A DNA stretch of 64,000 nt from Girardinichthys multiradiatus (taxonomy: Eukaryota > Chordata > Actinopteri > Cyprinodontiformes > Goodeidae). Where the stretch lies: positions 19,505,119-19,569,118 of the forward strand of contig NC_061808.1 of the NCBI RefSeq assembly GCF_021462225.1, read 5' to 3'. The position numbers were made by a program, and so were the translations under genes. Of this stretch, positions 11,337 to 23,372 are shown one piece after another; the stretch's first letter is position 1; the number at the start of each line of letters is the position of its first letter. The notes under the pieces were generated by a model, which saw nothing but the letters and a program-made list of their open reading frames with translations, was not told the DNA's origin and searched no databases.

Positions 11337-12268
11337 CTTATATATGGCTACGTTCTAGGTATACCTGTTCAATAGCTTGTTCCAAGTCTTCCAAGTCAGC
11401 CTGGAATATGGGAGCAACTCAACCATTTAGGCAACTAGGTGTGGTGAAGATGACACAGGATTTTCTCTCAGATTTACAGACAGTGGTCAGAAGACAAAAA
11501 AATGTTCGGTTATGTGGACTAAAATGCCTTGTTGGTTTCAGAGGTCAGAGGAGAATGAACAGACTGGTTTCAAATAATAGGAAGGGAACAGTAGCTCAAA
11601 TAACCACTTGTTATAACAGAAAACCTTGCTAGGTACTACTTCGGCCACCTAAGAACAGGGAACTGTAGCTACAGTACAGGCTCACTGATAGGGGATTAAA
11701 AAAAATTGGAAAAATGTTGCCTGGCCTGGCGAGTCGATTTCAGCTACAACATTCAGATGGTAGAGTCAGAATTTGGTGTAAGCAACATGAAGCATTGTTC
11801 CGTCCTGCCTTGTATTAGGCTTGTGGTGGTGGTATATTGATAAGGGGCATTTTTCCTCACCACACGTTTGACCCTTTAGGACCAACTGAGTTTTGTTTAA
11901 ATGTTACAACAAAGTATTCTTCCTGTCCATTACCATGCCTTTATGACCACAATTTACCCATATTTTAATGCATACTTTAAGTAGGAAAATGCACCAAAAA
12001 AATCAAGAATGACCATGAGTTCAGTGTACTCTAAATACATCCATATTCTCAATCCAATAGGGCCCCTTTGGGAAGTTGGGGAAAAGGAGATTGGTAACAT
12101 GGAAATGTAAGCTGACAAATGTTCTGCAACTGTGTGATGCCATCATGTCACAATGGATCAAAATATGTAATTAATGTTTCCGAAACCTTGTTGATGCTAT
12201 GCCAAACATTTACCAAGGGGTCTGATCCAGTATTATGAAGGGGTACCCAATTAGGTGGCTAGTGAGTG
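11337..12268 (+). mobile_element. degenerate Tc1-like element of the 1.2-kb family
   Basis: The right end, GGTGGCTAGTGAGTG followed by TA at 12269, is the same terminal sequence as the element at 24369-25568. The interior, read on +, includes GFRGQRRMNRLVSNNRKGTV and [12 protein letters not shown], which are matching transposase pieces of that family, broken by stop codons. The left end near TTCTAGGTATACCTGTTC is a decayed copy of the family's terminal AGGTACACCT. The open frame at 11327-11632 is part of this dead transposase, not a host gene. Confidence 0.75.
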
Positions 12269-12392
12269 TATATCTTCAGCATTTTGGATCTGGATTTCTT
12301 ATCAATTACTGTTTATTATTACGGTCTTTGAAAATACATTAGATTGTTTATTTGTTTATTAAATGTAACTGTTTCTGCAGAGTAATAATGTA

Positions 12393-12700
12393 TGGGAAGA
12401 AACTTGTGCCTTCAGAAACTGAATTTGAATTGCTCAGACTGAATCTGTATTTGTGTAATTTGAAATTAAATGCATTGGTTTGAAAATGAATTTCACTAAA
12501 CTGAAACTGAATATAACGGTTTAAAACTGAACTTGTTTGCTTTGAAAATTGCTTTGCTTTGTATTGAAAATTCAGTTTGATTACTTTCACTTTCAGGTCT
12601 GAAATTCAATTTCAGTTCCAAAATTCAGTTTTTTGTGTCACACATCCGGGTTCTTGAAGCCACAGATTAATCAAACACAGATTTACTGATACACGGATGT
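12393..12700. repeat. left terminal inverted repeat of the 1.8-kb element
   Basis: Pairs with 13890-14197. It is rich in CAGTTT, GAATTT and TGAAAT short words, so the arms themselves contain internal repetition. Confidence 0.75.
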
Positions 12701-13105
12701 CATTCACTATTGCTGTGTTCAGATTAAGGACTGCATTCTTTTGAAGGACGCATTTGTAGGCCGATAACGTCCTGGATGAGGCAACGAATTCTGTCCAATC
12801 TCCAATATTCCAACAAATGCGTCCTTCTTTTCCCCAAATTTGAAGGATGGGTCTGGGTGTATCGTCCGTGTCCCACCCTATCCCATGATTCATTGCGGGT
12901 CTTAGTGGATTGTTCAAACGGAAGTAGCATAGGCCGAACAAGACAGAAAAGTTAATAAAATTATATTGCGCATTCTGTGAAACAACTAAACTTTTACAAT
13001 GTTTTTAGATGAGAATGTAGTTGTGTAAACCTAAAATATCTGATCAGTTTATCAAGATATCGCTTAATTGCACAAATGCGCCGATGTGTTCGTCCGCTGC
13101 CCCAG

Positions 13106-13173
13106 CAGCTGCTCGCCTCACCAGCTGTCAGCTGACCGGGTGGTTGAGGCGCTAAACCCCCAGAGAACAGCTG
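13106..13173. promoter_or_regulatory. cluster of four CAGCTG E-boxes
   Basis: CAGCTG occurs at 13106, 13122, 13129 and 13168 inside the GC-rich core of the 1.8-kb element. CAGCTG is a bHLH binding site. No function is shown by the sequence alone. Confidence 0.35.
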
Positions 13174-13646
13174 ACACCCGGCACATTGTTTTCAAAATCC
13201 CGCTGGGTTTCCCAATGGGTGGAAGTTAAACAGATATAATTCAGTCAGATGAAATCTAATATTAATGTTTGGTTCATTTATTATAATAATTATCATTATT
13301 ATGCTCTGCAAATAAACCGATTTAAACTTTGTTCCTAAAGTTAGTATGTTAGTGTTTAAGTTGTTGAAAGCTTTACAAATAAATTAAACAAATGGTATTT
13401 GTCAAAGTGTTTGATCTAGTGTTAGATTTGTATCTATGAACACAAAAAATATTTTCAACATTTTAAATGGCTGAATAATGAACAAGATCATAAAACAATA
13501 ACATTTCAAAACAAAACAGCATTATAAGCCATCAGCAATTTGTAAAAGGGTAAATAAAAACCGTGTAGTCATTTACAGCAGAGACAGCTATTAACCTTCA
13601 GGGTCCATTTGTTCGGCTTCACGGCTCTGCGCTTCACGTTAACACG

Positions 13647-13659
13647 GTTGCTAGGCAAC
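13647..13659. promoter_or_regulatory. X-box-like palindrome (RFX site)
   Basis: GTTGCTAGGCAAC is a perfect 13-bp palindrome and matches the RFX-factor X-box consensus found in ciliary gene promoters. It lies in the second GC-rich part of the 1.8-kb element's core. Confidence 0.4.
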
Positions 13660-13889
13660 AGAAGGGCAAGAGAAACGCAGACCGACGTAACACCGGCGGC
13701 ACACTATGCTAATTTGGCATGTTTAGCTAATAGCTACAGGTAGAATAAGTGTTACTGTTTGACCATCATTTGTTTACATAACGCTTCTTATAGATGCTCA
13801 TTTAACTTGGTGACTGACATCCGCTAAACTCATGTATGCTGCACTGCTCCAGCTCAACATGCCGTAAAGGAAGTTTAAACTGATGTGAA

Positions 13890-14197
13890 ACGTAAATCGA
13901 TGAATCTGTGTTTGATTAATCTAAGCCTATCCTTAAGGACCCGGATGTGTGACTCAAAAAACTTAATTTTTTAACTGAAATTGAATTACAGACCTGAAAG
14001 TGGAAAGTAGTCAAACTGAATTTTTAGTACAACAAAATAGATTTTAAAACCAAATGAATTCAGTTTCAAACCATAAAATTCAGTTTCAGTTTAGTGAAAT
14101 TCTTTTTCAAACCAATGCATTTAATTTCAAATTACACAAATACAAATTCAATCAGAGCAGTTCAAATTCAGTTTCAGATGGCACAAGTTTCTTCCCA
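13890..14197. repeat. right terminal inverted repeat of the 1.8-kb element
   Basis: Reverse complement of 12393-12700 with many substitutions and small indels, which suggests an old insertion. Confidence 0.75.
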
Positions 14198-14199
14198 TA

Positions 14200-16726
14200 G
14201 AAATCCTACAAATGTGTGTTCTTGGAAACCAAAAAGCTTGGAAGCTATTTCATCCAAAATAGTTCCAGTGCTAAACCAGGGCTGATACTAGATTGGTTCT
14301 TTAACTGGTTCTTTTGAAAAGGTAAAAACCAAAATAGTTTTTCCACAGTCAGAGAGCCACGTCTGAGCCATGCCATTATATTATTCTTGCATTAAATGTT
14401 TTATGGTATTTCTGTAAAGGATTGCAGTGCAGGAAAATAGCTTAACTACACTAGTACTACTACGCTATACCTCATATATTAGCTCTCATATGTTGCAGAG
14501 AATGATTAGTTACAGCCTCTTAGTTACTCTGAAGTTTTTATCACCTACAATGTTTGGTCAGTGCATATAGAACTTGGCCAAAAGCCATTCTCATTTGTGG
14601 CTTTATCTACCTGGAACATTTTACAGTTGAATCTGAAGTTGTTCAGTTATTGGTTTGCTTTAACAATTATTCAGGTGGGTTTAAAAAAATATCATGAAAA
14701 CCTCTACCTGTTTTTAGCATCATAAAATGCTCTGATAAAATGTTATGTTGCTTTAACCTTTCCAGTTTCTGTTATTAATTTGAAATAATGTACAAATGAA
14801 TGATTTTTATTTTGGAACAAATTGTATTTATATTCTATAATAGTTTAAATAGGTATCTTCTGAAAATGAGACCTCATTTCTCAATGGGACTTTGAGACAT
14901 TTGGGACATTTATCTTGTTAGCTTCTTATACCGGAAGCTTAAATTATAAATGTAATTTTATGATAACAGCTGGTGTTTGTGAACATGTTTTGTAATGCTG
15001 ACTGGCATTTCTGACTTCTGATCAGCATTTATAAACAATGATGTAAGCAGGAATTATACACACAGTTTCAAGCATGAGTCCTAGTCATCAGTTTTTATAG
15101 ATCTAACATGTATAATAGATAAATTCTATTAAAAGACCAAATGAACTTGTGTTACTCCACTTGTAATCCATATTTTAAAATTCAAGCTGCTCTCTGCGTG
15201 TTTTTATTTTCTATGCACCTTATTGGTAATAGAATCGCTTCAGCAGCAGGAACAGAAAAAATGCAAGAACTCGCTTTGGTTTAGCACTCAAACTAGTTTG
15301 GTGGAAATAATACAGTTTCCAGTCATTTTAATTTACTTGGCATTTACTGATCAGAAGCTATAGTACTGTTTTGTTCTACTCTTTGACATCTTGGCATTTG
15401 ACCAAAGATACCAACTCTTCTAATAAAAACCAAACATAATCTGCCAAAGTAGGTTTTGGTGATTTCTATAACCTGCATTACTTCTAGGGTAATGGCAAAT
15501 AAGATGAACATTAAAAATAATTACGTAATCTGGTTAAAAAAAAACATTAATACTTTAGGATGTTCATTTACAATTAAATATCTACTTACATTTATTTATA
15601 ATGCTTATTAATAATTGCTTATTAGGATGCTTATTAGGATGTCCATTTTCACCAAGTAGTTTTTTTTGTACTGAGAAAGACCTCAGTCTTTATTGTTAAA
15701 TCCAGCCGCAGCAATCTTCTTGCAGGAACAGGCTGATGTTACAGCAACAATCACTTTCAGCTGTTTCACTGGTGTGTTTGTGATCACCCCATTTATCATC
15801 ATCTTATTTATTCAGACGTCACTGTACATAACCTTGGTGTCACTGTTAAAGAAAAATGATGATGTTGGGGTATGGTAACTGTAAGTCCAGCTCCGATGTG
15901 TTTCCAAATGTTGTGTTTTTAATTGTTGGGAGCATCTTGTATTATTGTAAATGAAGTAGAATCAGAGCTTTACACAAGTCTTTTTTAAGCTATTTATCAT
16001 TACCGAGATGTAAATGTGTGGTTTGTACAGATTTAAATGTGTGTTACTTTTACTACTGCAGGAACCTCTTTCTTTTTTTTTACAACAGCTATTACTCAGC
16101 CACATATACATGTCAGTGGTCACAGGTTTAACTGATGTACGCATTTCAAAATTTCTTCTGAAACCATAAAACATAATTTCTCTCAAGCATCTGTCCTCGC
16201 GATTGGAAATGATTTTGCTCCTTATCTCATTATAGACTTAGACTGAGCACTTCATTTTGATCAATTTCTTAGATGATACTCATTGTTATAAGGGCACTAT
16301 TTTGTGCCCGAGTCTGACTGAAGAGGTCTTTTCTGTCTGTATTCATGGCACACTGGCTGGTAATAATTGTGGCAGTGGGAGGGGTTCTCGTGTTGTTGTC
16401 ATGACACCCACTGCAGAATAATTGGATGGCTTATCAGGTTCCACCATGAAGCTTAATTGCATTGTTATATTCCTGACTGACTGAAATACCAGCTTGACTG
16501 CCTCTCAAAAGAAAATAGTGCATTTTATATATCAAACGTGGCTCCATGCGTGTCAGTACATGATTTGTCAAGCGTGAAGTTCAAGGACATGTATCAAATT
16601 GTAGCACAATTGTTTTTTTGCTCAAAAAACTATCATTGTTTGCTGCATTTGGTCACTCTTGATCACCCATTGTCCTGATGACTGTGCTAAGATTTATTGA
16701 TATCCAACGGTGCACTAGATCTCACA
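14200..16726. other. intergenic DNA without recognised genes
   Basis: AT-rich sequence between the two convergent genes. A 61-codon open frame at 15693-15878 is hydrophobic but has no recognisable family. I see no other feature. Confidence 0.5.
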
Positions 16727-17553
16727 CGTGTACACACCCTTGTGCAAGATCCATATTTTTGCGATGTAAAACATGAAATTAAGATAAATCATTTTAAAAA
16801 TGTTTCCATCTTTTAATGTGATATAGTAATTGAAAACAAAGATGCAACAGCTTGATTGTATAAGAGCACACTTCTCATTTAATCACCTTTTTATCCAATT
16901 TCAACATTTAATCTTATTGGGTGCACATCTAACATTGATTGCATTAAAACTGATTAACCTGAAATAAAGTTAAGAAATCCCAGTTTGATTTTACTCACAA
17001 TTGCTCATTTGTAGTCTTTACCTAAAGCCATAGTTTGTACAAAGGGATTAGTTAGGAGAGCAGTACACAAAAATCTGTAATTAGAGGAAATAAGGGGCTG
17101 ATCAGAAGAAAATTAAAAGCTTGAAATGACCGAGTCAGTGTCCAGAACTAAATCTGACAGATCTGTGAGCTCATCTGAAGAAAGTTGTGGACAAGAGGTG
17201 TCCTTACAACCAAATAGATTTAGAGAAATTTTGCAATGAAGTGTGGGTAAATATAATAAATTCAAGATGGAAAATGTTGACAGAGCCTTGGAAGCCTTGT
17301 TTGTTCAGTTTTATTTTAAGGGCATGTCCACTCATGCAACCATGCAACTTTTAAAAATTATTTATGTATTTTCCCCTACAAATTTGTTTGTTTCACAGTT
17401 AAATTAAACAGCATATAAGTCATATTAAAGGTGGAAAAAGTACAAAAAAACAATCAAACAAACAAGAAAAAAAAACCATTTAATGGTCACCTTTATTTTT
17501 ACTTCACAATAACCTGACATTTTAACAGGGGTGTCAAAACGTTTGAGAGTTAA
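16727..17553 (+). mobile_element. old Tc1-like remnant with an internal deletion
   Basis: The left part (GTACACACCCTTGTGCAA, then GATGTAAAACATGAAATTAA and a TTTCCATCTTTTAATGTGA stretch) and the right part (CATATTAAAGGTGGAAAAAG, AACCTGACATTTTAACAGGG, GTGTCAAAACGTTTG) are decayed inverted ends of a Tc1 family well known in fish. Between them, pieces resembling the 3' transposase region survive, such as AGAAATTTTGCAATGAAG followed by GTGTGGGTAAATAT. No open transposase frame remains. The match to the family is from memory. Confidence 0.6.
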
Positions 17554-18158
17554 ATATGACAGGTTTTTGTCAGTGAGTCTGAACCAGATCCAGCAAAGTA
17601 ACGCAATACACGTGACATCTTTATTAGGACTACATCATAATAGAGCCGTTTCCAACATCTCTGAGCCCCCTTTTTAATTGAGTTTGAGTATAAAATAAAA
17701 TTTTGATATAACTGGATTTTGTAACACAACCTCTATTCGATCATTTTGCAGTAACATTCAGAAACAATCAAGCTATAGAATGGATTATAGATCTAAAATT
17801 AATTTAATAAAATGAATTTCACATTGCCAGTCTAGTTCATACAGCACAGTATATGCAGACTTGCAGTAAACCTTGAATGGAACTCTGTTTTATGTGTAGG
17901 AGGGGTTGGGAGAGGTGGTGGGGAGTCAGGAGGACGTTGAGGTATATAACACTCCAAACTGAGTCGAGAGTGCCCTGAATACAAATCAGCCTGTGAGGAT
18001 TTGAATCCAGGAGACGTTTGAAGGTTGTAATAATGAAACCTGTTTTCCATAGATTTATTTCCCCGAAGACGTTTACAGGTTTGTTTTACTTTAAAAAGGT
18101 GCTTACCCATGTTCAATCTATGCAACTAGAGTGGTTTAAAACAATGTTGTGATGTAAC

Positions 18159-18192
18159 AATAAAAGCAGTTTGTGTAAAAAAAAAAAAAAAA
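18159..18192 (+). other. AATAAA followed by a 16-A tract
   Basis: AATAAA at 18159-18164 is followed after 12 nt by sixteen A residues (18177-18192). This is the layout of a genome-encoded poly(A) tail, as left by a retroposed transcript. The upstream sequence was not recognised. Confidence 0.4.
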
Positions 18193-19222
18193 GTCCTAAT
18201 CTGTGTAAAACATGTACAGAATTTGGAAACGTATGCTTTGCTACATATTTATGCAAAATAAAGAACTTTGTACTAATATGGTCTTGTTTCCTACTTTTCT
18301 TTTACCTATAAAAATAGAAATACTAGAAGAAGTCAGTGACATTTATATGCTTTATTTTTCAGTATTAAGTGTCTGGTAGTCTTAAAAAGGAAATAAAAAT
18401 GTATTATTAGATATCCGTTGCCGTATATGCAGACAAACAAGCGAATAACAAACCTTTACTTATGAATGTTTACTTTTCCCCCCACTAACCTGCCTGAAAA
18501 TGTCAATTCGAACCATGCTGTTTTACGCTCAAATATTTTTCCAGCTCTGTGGTCAATCAAAAGCAAGGGCATGTTGCTGTTTGGCTTTCTGACTGAAAGT
18601 CAAATCAATAAGACTTTTCATTCAGCTCCCTACTGAATCAAATATTAGATAGAACAACAGAGCAGGCACATGCATCAGCTTATGGAGAATCTATTTCTAG
18701 TCAGCAAAAAAAAAAAAAGATTAGTCATAATATGACCACTGACGAATCACAGGGAGTATTCTTTTATATTACTATACTTTCATATAATTGGAATGTTACT
18801 AGTCTGTGATGGTGGCTTTATAGCATTCTTCCAGTGATGGCCATTTGCAGTGCAAGCATAATTTATTGGTACCTCTGGTAAACATAATAACCCTTAAAAA
18901 AGCATTTTTGTTGCTGAAGCAAAATACACTTTTTATTTGAGTCGATTATTCTGTGGGGAAACAATCCACATCAGGCACATTAAGCAATAATCTTTTTTAA
19001 CAAAATCACCAGAAACACAATTATGGATACCCATTGCTTTCAAGATTGTGATGAACCCTCTTCTGATGATAGGACAGCATTTCACATTTAACATTTATCA
19101 AGGTAAGCGCAAGCAGGGAGAGGGGGCTTTGACCGTCTCTTTAGTCTCTTGTGCTCCAACCTCTTCAGCTCCACTCTTCAGGTTTACTGTGGGATTTAGT
19201 ACTTGAATCAAAGATAGCCATG

Positions 19223-19342
19223 AAAAAAAGACTAGTGTGGGCACGGCACTGGTGGTGTAGGTGTTAAGCATGCTACCTACTGTCAAAAAATTTAAAATAA
19301 AGGCCTCTAGTGCTGCAAAAAAAAAAAAAAAAAAGACTAATG
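19223..19342 (+). mobile_element. short tRNA-derived SINE fragment with poly(A) tail and target duplication
   Basis: The body from 19238 contains GGCACTGGTGGTGTAGG and TGTTAAGCATGCTACC, the A-box side of a tRNA-like SINE promoter, and ends in a run of about 18 A. Near-identical flanks, AAAAAAAGACTAGTG on the left and AAAAAAGACTAATG on the right, look like a target-site duplication. The element is short and probably rearranged. Confidence 0.6.
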
Positions 19343-22300
19343 AATCATGTCTGTGATGATTTACCCAAATGTTTTTGATCAATATCCTGTTAAAAAATCC
19401 AATGACATCCTACAGTATTTTCAGTTCACTGGTAGAGTACATCACATTTTTATCTAAAATTTCCTGATATTCCAAAGAGTTCATGAAGCTACTGTAATAG
19501 GGCATTTTAAAGAGCAGCTAACACTCAGCATCACAGATCCTCCACCCTACTTACTTAAATTCGACAGATTCTTTCTAGATATTCATCATTTGTTTCACAC
19601 CAAACCTATCTGAAGTGCTTGTTGCTGTAAAGCTCAATCTCTTTGCCCAGTCTTATCTGACCAAAGAATACTGTTTCAGTTAAGATCCCAAAAGCTGACA
19701 GAGCATGGCAGGGACATTATAGAATGGTAAATACAGAAAAGAGTAAGAAAACCGTGGGCTAATCATTTAATTAACATATTTTACTGATATCGTGCAGCTC
19801 TGTTTGGAAGACTTGGTGAAACCAAGATAACCCGTTTTGCTACAGCAACTCAAGCAAGGATCATGCTAACAACGACAATTCACAACTAGCAAATAAAAAC
19901 GTAGCCATGTCACAAATTGGGGCAATTAACGGGGCAAGAACACTTCTGTAAAATCAGAAAAAATAAACTGCCTAAAATATATTATTATTCAGACATCAAC
20001 ATGGATAAAAAAAGTCGATTGCCTTTTTGTGTAGGTATTTCAGCTACAAACTCTTTATAAGCTTGTATGTGTAGTTTAACACACACACACACACAATATA
20101 AGAAAGGAAATTGATTATAAATAATGTGGGGCTATACAAAGCACAGCAACAGCACAGTGATTTGAATTCATAAAACAGCACCGTGGGAAAAGAGATGATG
20201 GCTTGCTTGCAAAGCTATTTTTTAGTTCATCATAATGCGCTTCGTAAGGGACTGGAATTCCACAAAGAGAAATGGTGAGCTTTACATGAGTCATTTTATA
20301 ATCCAGTGAGCACAGCAGGTTCAATCAGCTCTAAAAACGATAAAAAATTTACCACAAGACAGAGTAAAATTATTTCACCCATACAACATCTGGGCTATTT
20401 CACTGAGAATACCTCGAATGCGTAAAACCTTTTAATGGAAAAAAAACCCTATATTTAGAAAATTTTAGTGAGATCTATAATTGTATTGTGCACAAAGAGC
20501 CTCTGGGATTTTCTTTCTACTTTCCTTGCCATTCTCGCTCACAATGCGTTGTGGCAATATTAGTACCTATTAGCCCTGTCTCATGTCATATTTATACCCT
20601 AGGGTAACCATTTTTTGGACCTTAAGACGCAAAACAGTTAATTTTTAAAAATATATTATCATTATTAATTATTATTATGATTACTATGGGATATTCCCCT
20701 CTGCATAAATGTACTCACATTAAAGGTTGAGCTTTTGTAATTTTTCAGTGTGAGAATACAGTGCGGCAATTAAACAATAATTTATCTTTTTACACATTTC
20801 TTAGCAGAGGTGGCAATAAATTTGGCCAACACTACATGCTTGTTTTGAAAGGTATAGGACAATCGTCCATTAGACAGTAGTTTCTGACTAGCAATCAGTC
20901 TGACAATATTCAAGCAGCACTGGTTGCCATTACGACTGAGATAAGACCCAAATGTAGGAAGCATGCAGGTACATTTTAATGATAACCAAACTTTTCTGCT
21001 CTGCAGATAGTGGCAGAGAGGTAAGACAACTGGAGAAGTGGCAAACATCTCATGGTCAACAAAGAAAGCATGCCAGAATATGAAGAGTAGAATTAATAAT
21101 GATGAAAAACAGGGGCATGCTGATCCGCAAATGGAAATTAGGGATCAAACTACAGGAGCGTAAATGCATGAGAAGAAAAATGCAAATGAAACCATACTCC
21201 TTAGACCATCCTAATCTTTTAAGGCCCTGATTGACTGTGACGTTGATCCTAGACAGCCAGGGGCACTGAGGAAGTGTAAACTGCATAAAAGGTGAAAAAT
21301 GTGAAAAGCTGTGCAGAGAAATGCAAAAAATGCGCAATACATATCAATGTTTTCTGTGCAGATAATTACATTGGGGCACGAGGAATGCTCAGAACTCGAT
21401 CAGCATTGGGTTTCGCTATTCAAAACACAATGTTCAAATAGTTTCCAAAATGTCTCATAACCTTTCTGAAAGAGTTTCCTCTCTCTGTCTGTTTCTAGCC
21501 CATACTTTCAAATGTTTGTTTTCCTGCTTTTTTTTCTGCTGAATCTGAATGTTACTTTAGCAATTTGTTATGAGAGGCAAGCAGACATTTGGATGTCTAA
21601 AGAATAACCTTTGCTTCTAGAAAATCCTATCAAACTCTACAGAGACAAGGAAAATACCTAAGTGGAGGTAAATGCAGAATTCTTTGATAATTTATAACAT
21701 AGACCATGACATGCAATCTACCTTAATATGCCAGGGTAGAGTATAATGGGGAGGTAAAAGTATAAACTTGAGCACCATAAAAATGAACTATGACAGCTTC
21801 TTTATAAAACTGTTGAAGAACAAAACCTCTGTGGAGCATTTGGCTCATCTTCAAAAAGAAAACCTTCCAGCTGGAAGTTTAAAGCTCTTTCATATTTTCA
21901 GAAAACCCCTTCTGGGACTTACACCAAGCTTTTAATTATATTCTGTGCTATTTAAATACCTGCAGAGTAATTACTTCTCTGTGCGATTATATTTCTGCAG
22001 ATGGAACCAATCTACAGTTTACACTGAGTGTATTCTTTATTTCTTGTGATGAAGTAAGACAGATCAATAGAATGTGCATGTTTCACCTTACTTTAGATGC
22101 TGTCAACCCACTTTGCACTGCTCTGACTTTACGACTGAAAGGCCACCTGCACAATGTGAAAGCAAAGTCTGCCGCTGCATGATATGCATTAAGAAAACGT
22201 AATAATTTCAGTTAGTAATATGATTTAAAAGCAACATTGGATGACAAGTGACAGTCGATCACTGTTTTGCTTTTTGAGCAACGATCCAAACCACCACCGC

Positions 22301-22838
22301 AGCTATTTTAGCACAGATCACATGAGGAGAAAAACACAAACTCTGAACAAGAAGGCATTTCTGCTTAATAATCCAAAGTTACTGGATGCAGCATTGCTCA
22401 ACCTAAGGGTATTTTAGTCTTAACCAAAGTCAGATGTACCCTTCGTATCACAATCTGCAGACGAACAGCTCATTTAGTATTCATAAGCGTGTAATTGGTT
22501 GCTAATAGGCTATCCAACACATTTTGAAACAGCTAATTAAAGACTGATAAGGTGTTCCAACTGCCCTAATGAATTAATATTGTGTTGATAATGGTTGTAC
22601 TATCTGACACTGACAACCTATTGTCTCTGACTTTTAGAGGTCATGGTTGCTATAGTATTAACTCTTGAAAACAATATGGCAGACAATTTAGTATTTACAT
22701 AATAATTGCTCTTCATATGTAGTGTATACTAAATACATCTCAGTGAAGAGTAACGGTATATTACTGCTAATCTTAGAGGTTCCCTATATTGAATTTCAAA
22801 AGTTAGGCCCTATCTTTTATTAGTGAAAAACACAGACC
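19343..22838. other. intergenic DNA, nothing recognised
   Basis: Apart from the (CA)n run at 20079-20095 I see no exon, repeat family or RNA gene. The short open frames here have no family features. Confidence 0.45.
20079..20095. repeat. (CA)n microsatellite
   Basis: About eight tandem CA/AC units. Confidence 0.9.
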
Positions 22839-23372
22839 TGTTATGATTTGGGGTTGTTTGGTTTTTGGTTTCTGGGTTTTTCTTATATTTTTCTCACAGT
22901 TTTTAAATCAAGCTTCTGTTTGTTATTTTTCTGGTCATGTTTTAGTCTTGTTCATGTTTTGTCAAGTTTGGTTTTTGGTTCTGGTCATGCTTTAGTTTTT
23001 GTTTGTATTCAAGAGTCTCTGTTCTTGCTCCAGCCACGTTCTGTTCTGTCTGTTAATTATCTTTATCCGGTTCACCTGCTCCAAACTAATCTGTCTCCTA
23101 GCTCCACCTGGTTTACTCTCCATATATTCACTTCTGTTCAGTTGTTCATTGCGGAAACATTATTCAAATATTGCTCTTGTCCTGTAGTCACGCCACGCCC
23201 GTCTCGACCAGCCTGGCCAAGTCTGTTTTTTGCCTGTTCTGCCTGACCGTTCTTTGTTTTGTTCCTGCCTCTATTTAGAGTGAGTTTTGTTTTTTATTAA
23301 ATTGTTTTTTTCACTTACCATCACGCTGCCTGCTCGTCTGCATTCTGGGGTTCTATCTCGCAAACCATAACA
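22839..23372 (+). mobile_element. solo-LTR candidate
   Basis: A 534-bp unit that begins TGTTATGATTTGGGG and ends CAAACCATAACA, so it has TG...CA ends within a 7-bp inverted repeat (TGTTATG/CATAACA). The same hexamer CAGACC flanks both sides (22833-22838 and 23373-23378), as expected for a target duplication. Inside, TATATT near 23121 and TATTAAATTG near 23300 could be promoter and polyadenylation signals. No coding region is attached. The alternative reading is a small DNA element with an 8-bp duplication (ACAGACCT), which would be hAT-like. Confidence 0.6.

Larger units (their letters stand above)
12393..14197. mobile_element. non-autonomous DNA element with roughly 310-bp terminal inverted repeats
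   Basis: The left end TGGGAAGAAACTTGTGCC is mirrored by the right end GGCACAAGTTTCTTCCCA. Both are flanked by TA (12391-12392 and 14198-14199), consistent with a TA target duplication as in Tc1/mariner-like elements. The arms run to about 12700 and back from about 13890, imperfectly paired but alignable throughout, including CACATCCGGG/CCCGGATGTG and GATTAATCAAACACAGAT in opposite orientation. Nothing inside resembles a transposase; the open frames on the - strand between 12348 and 12941 are short and look incidental. The core is unusually GC-rich in two places (13080-13200 and 13600-13700). Confidence 0.75.

Noticed and set aside
12612..12941. 109-codon open frame on the - strand inside the palindromic element
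   Set aside because: No conserved domain visible, overlaps the inverted-repeat arm, and no splice or promoter context supports it.
15693..15878. 61-codon hydrophobic open frame preceded by CTTGCAG
   Set aside because: Short, AT-rich, no homologous feature recognised and no partner exon nearby.
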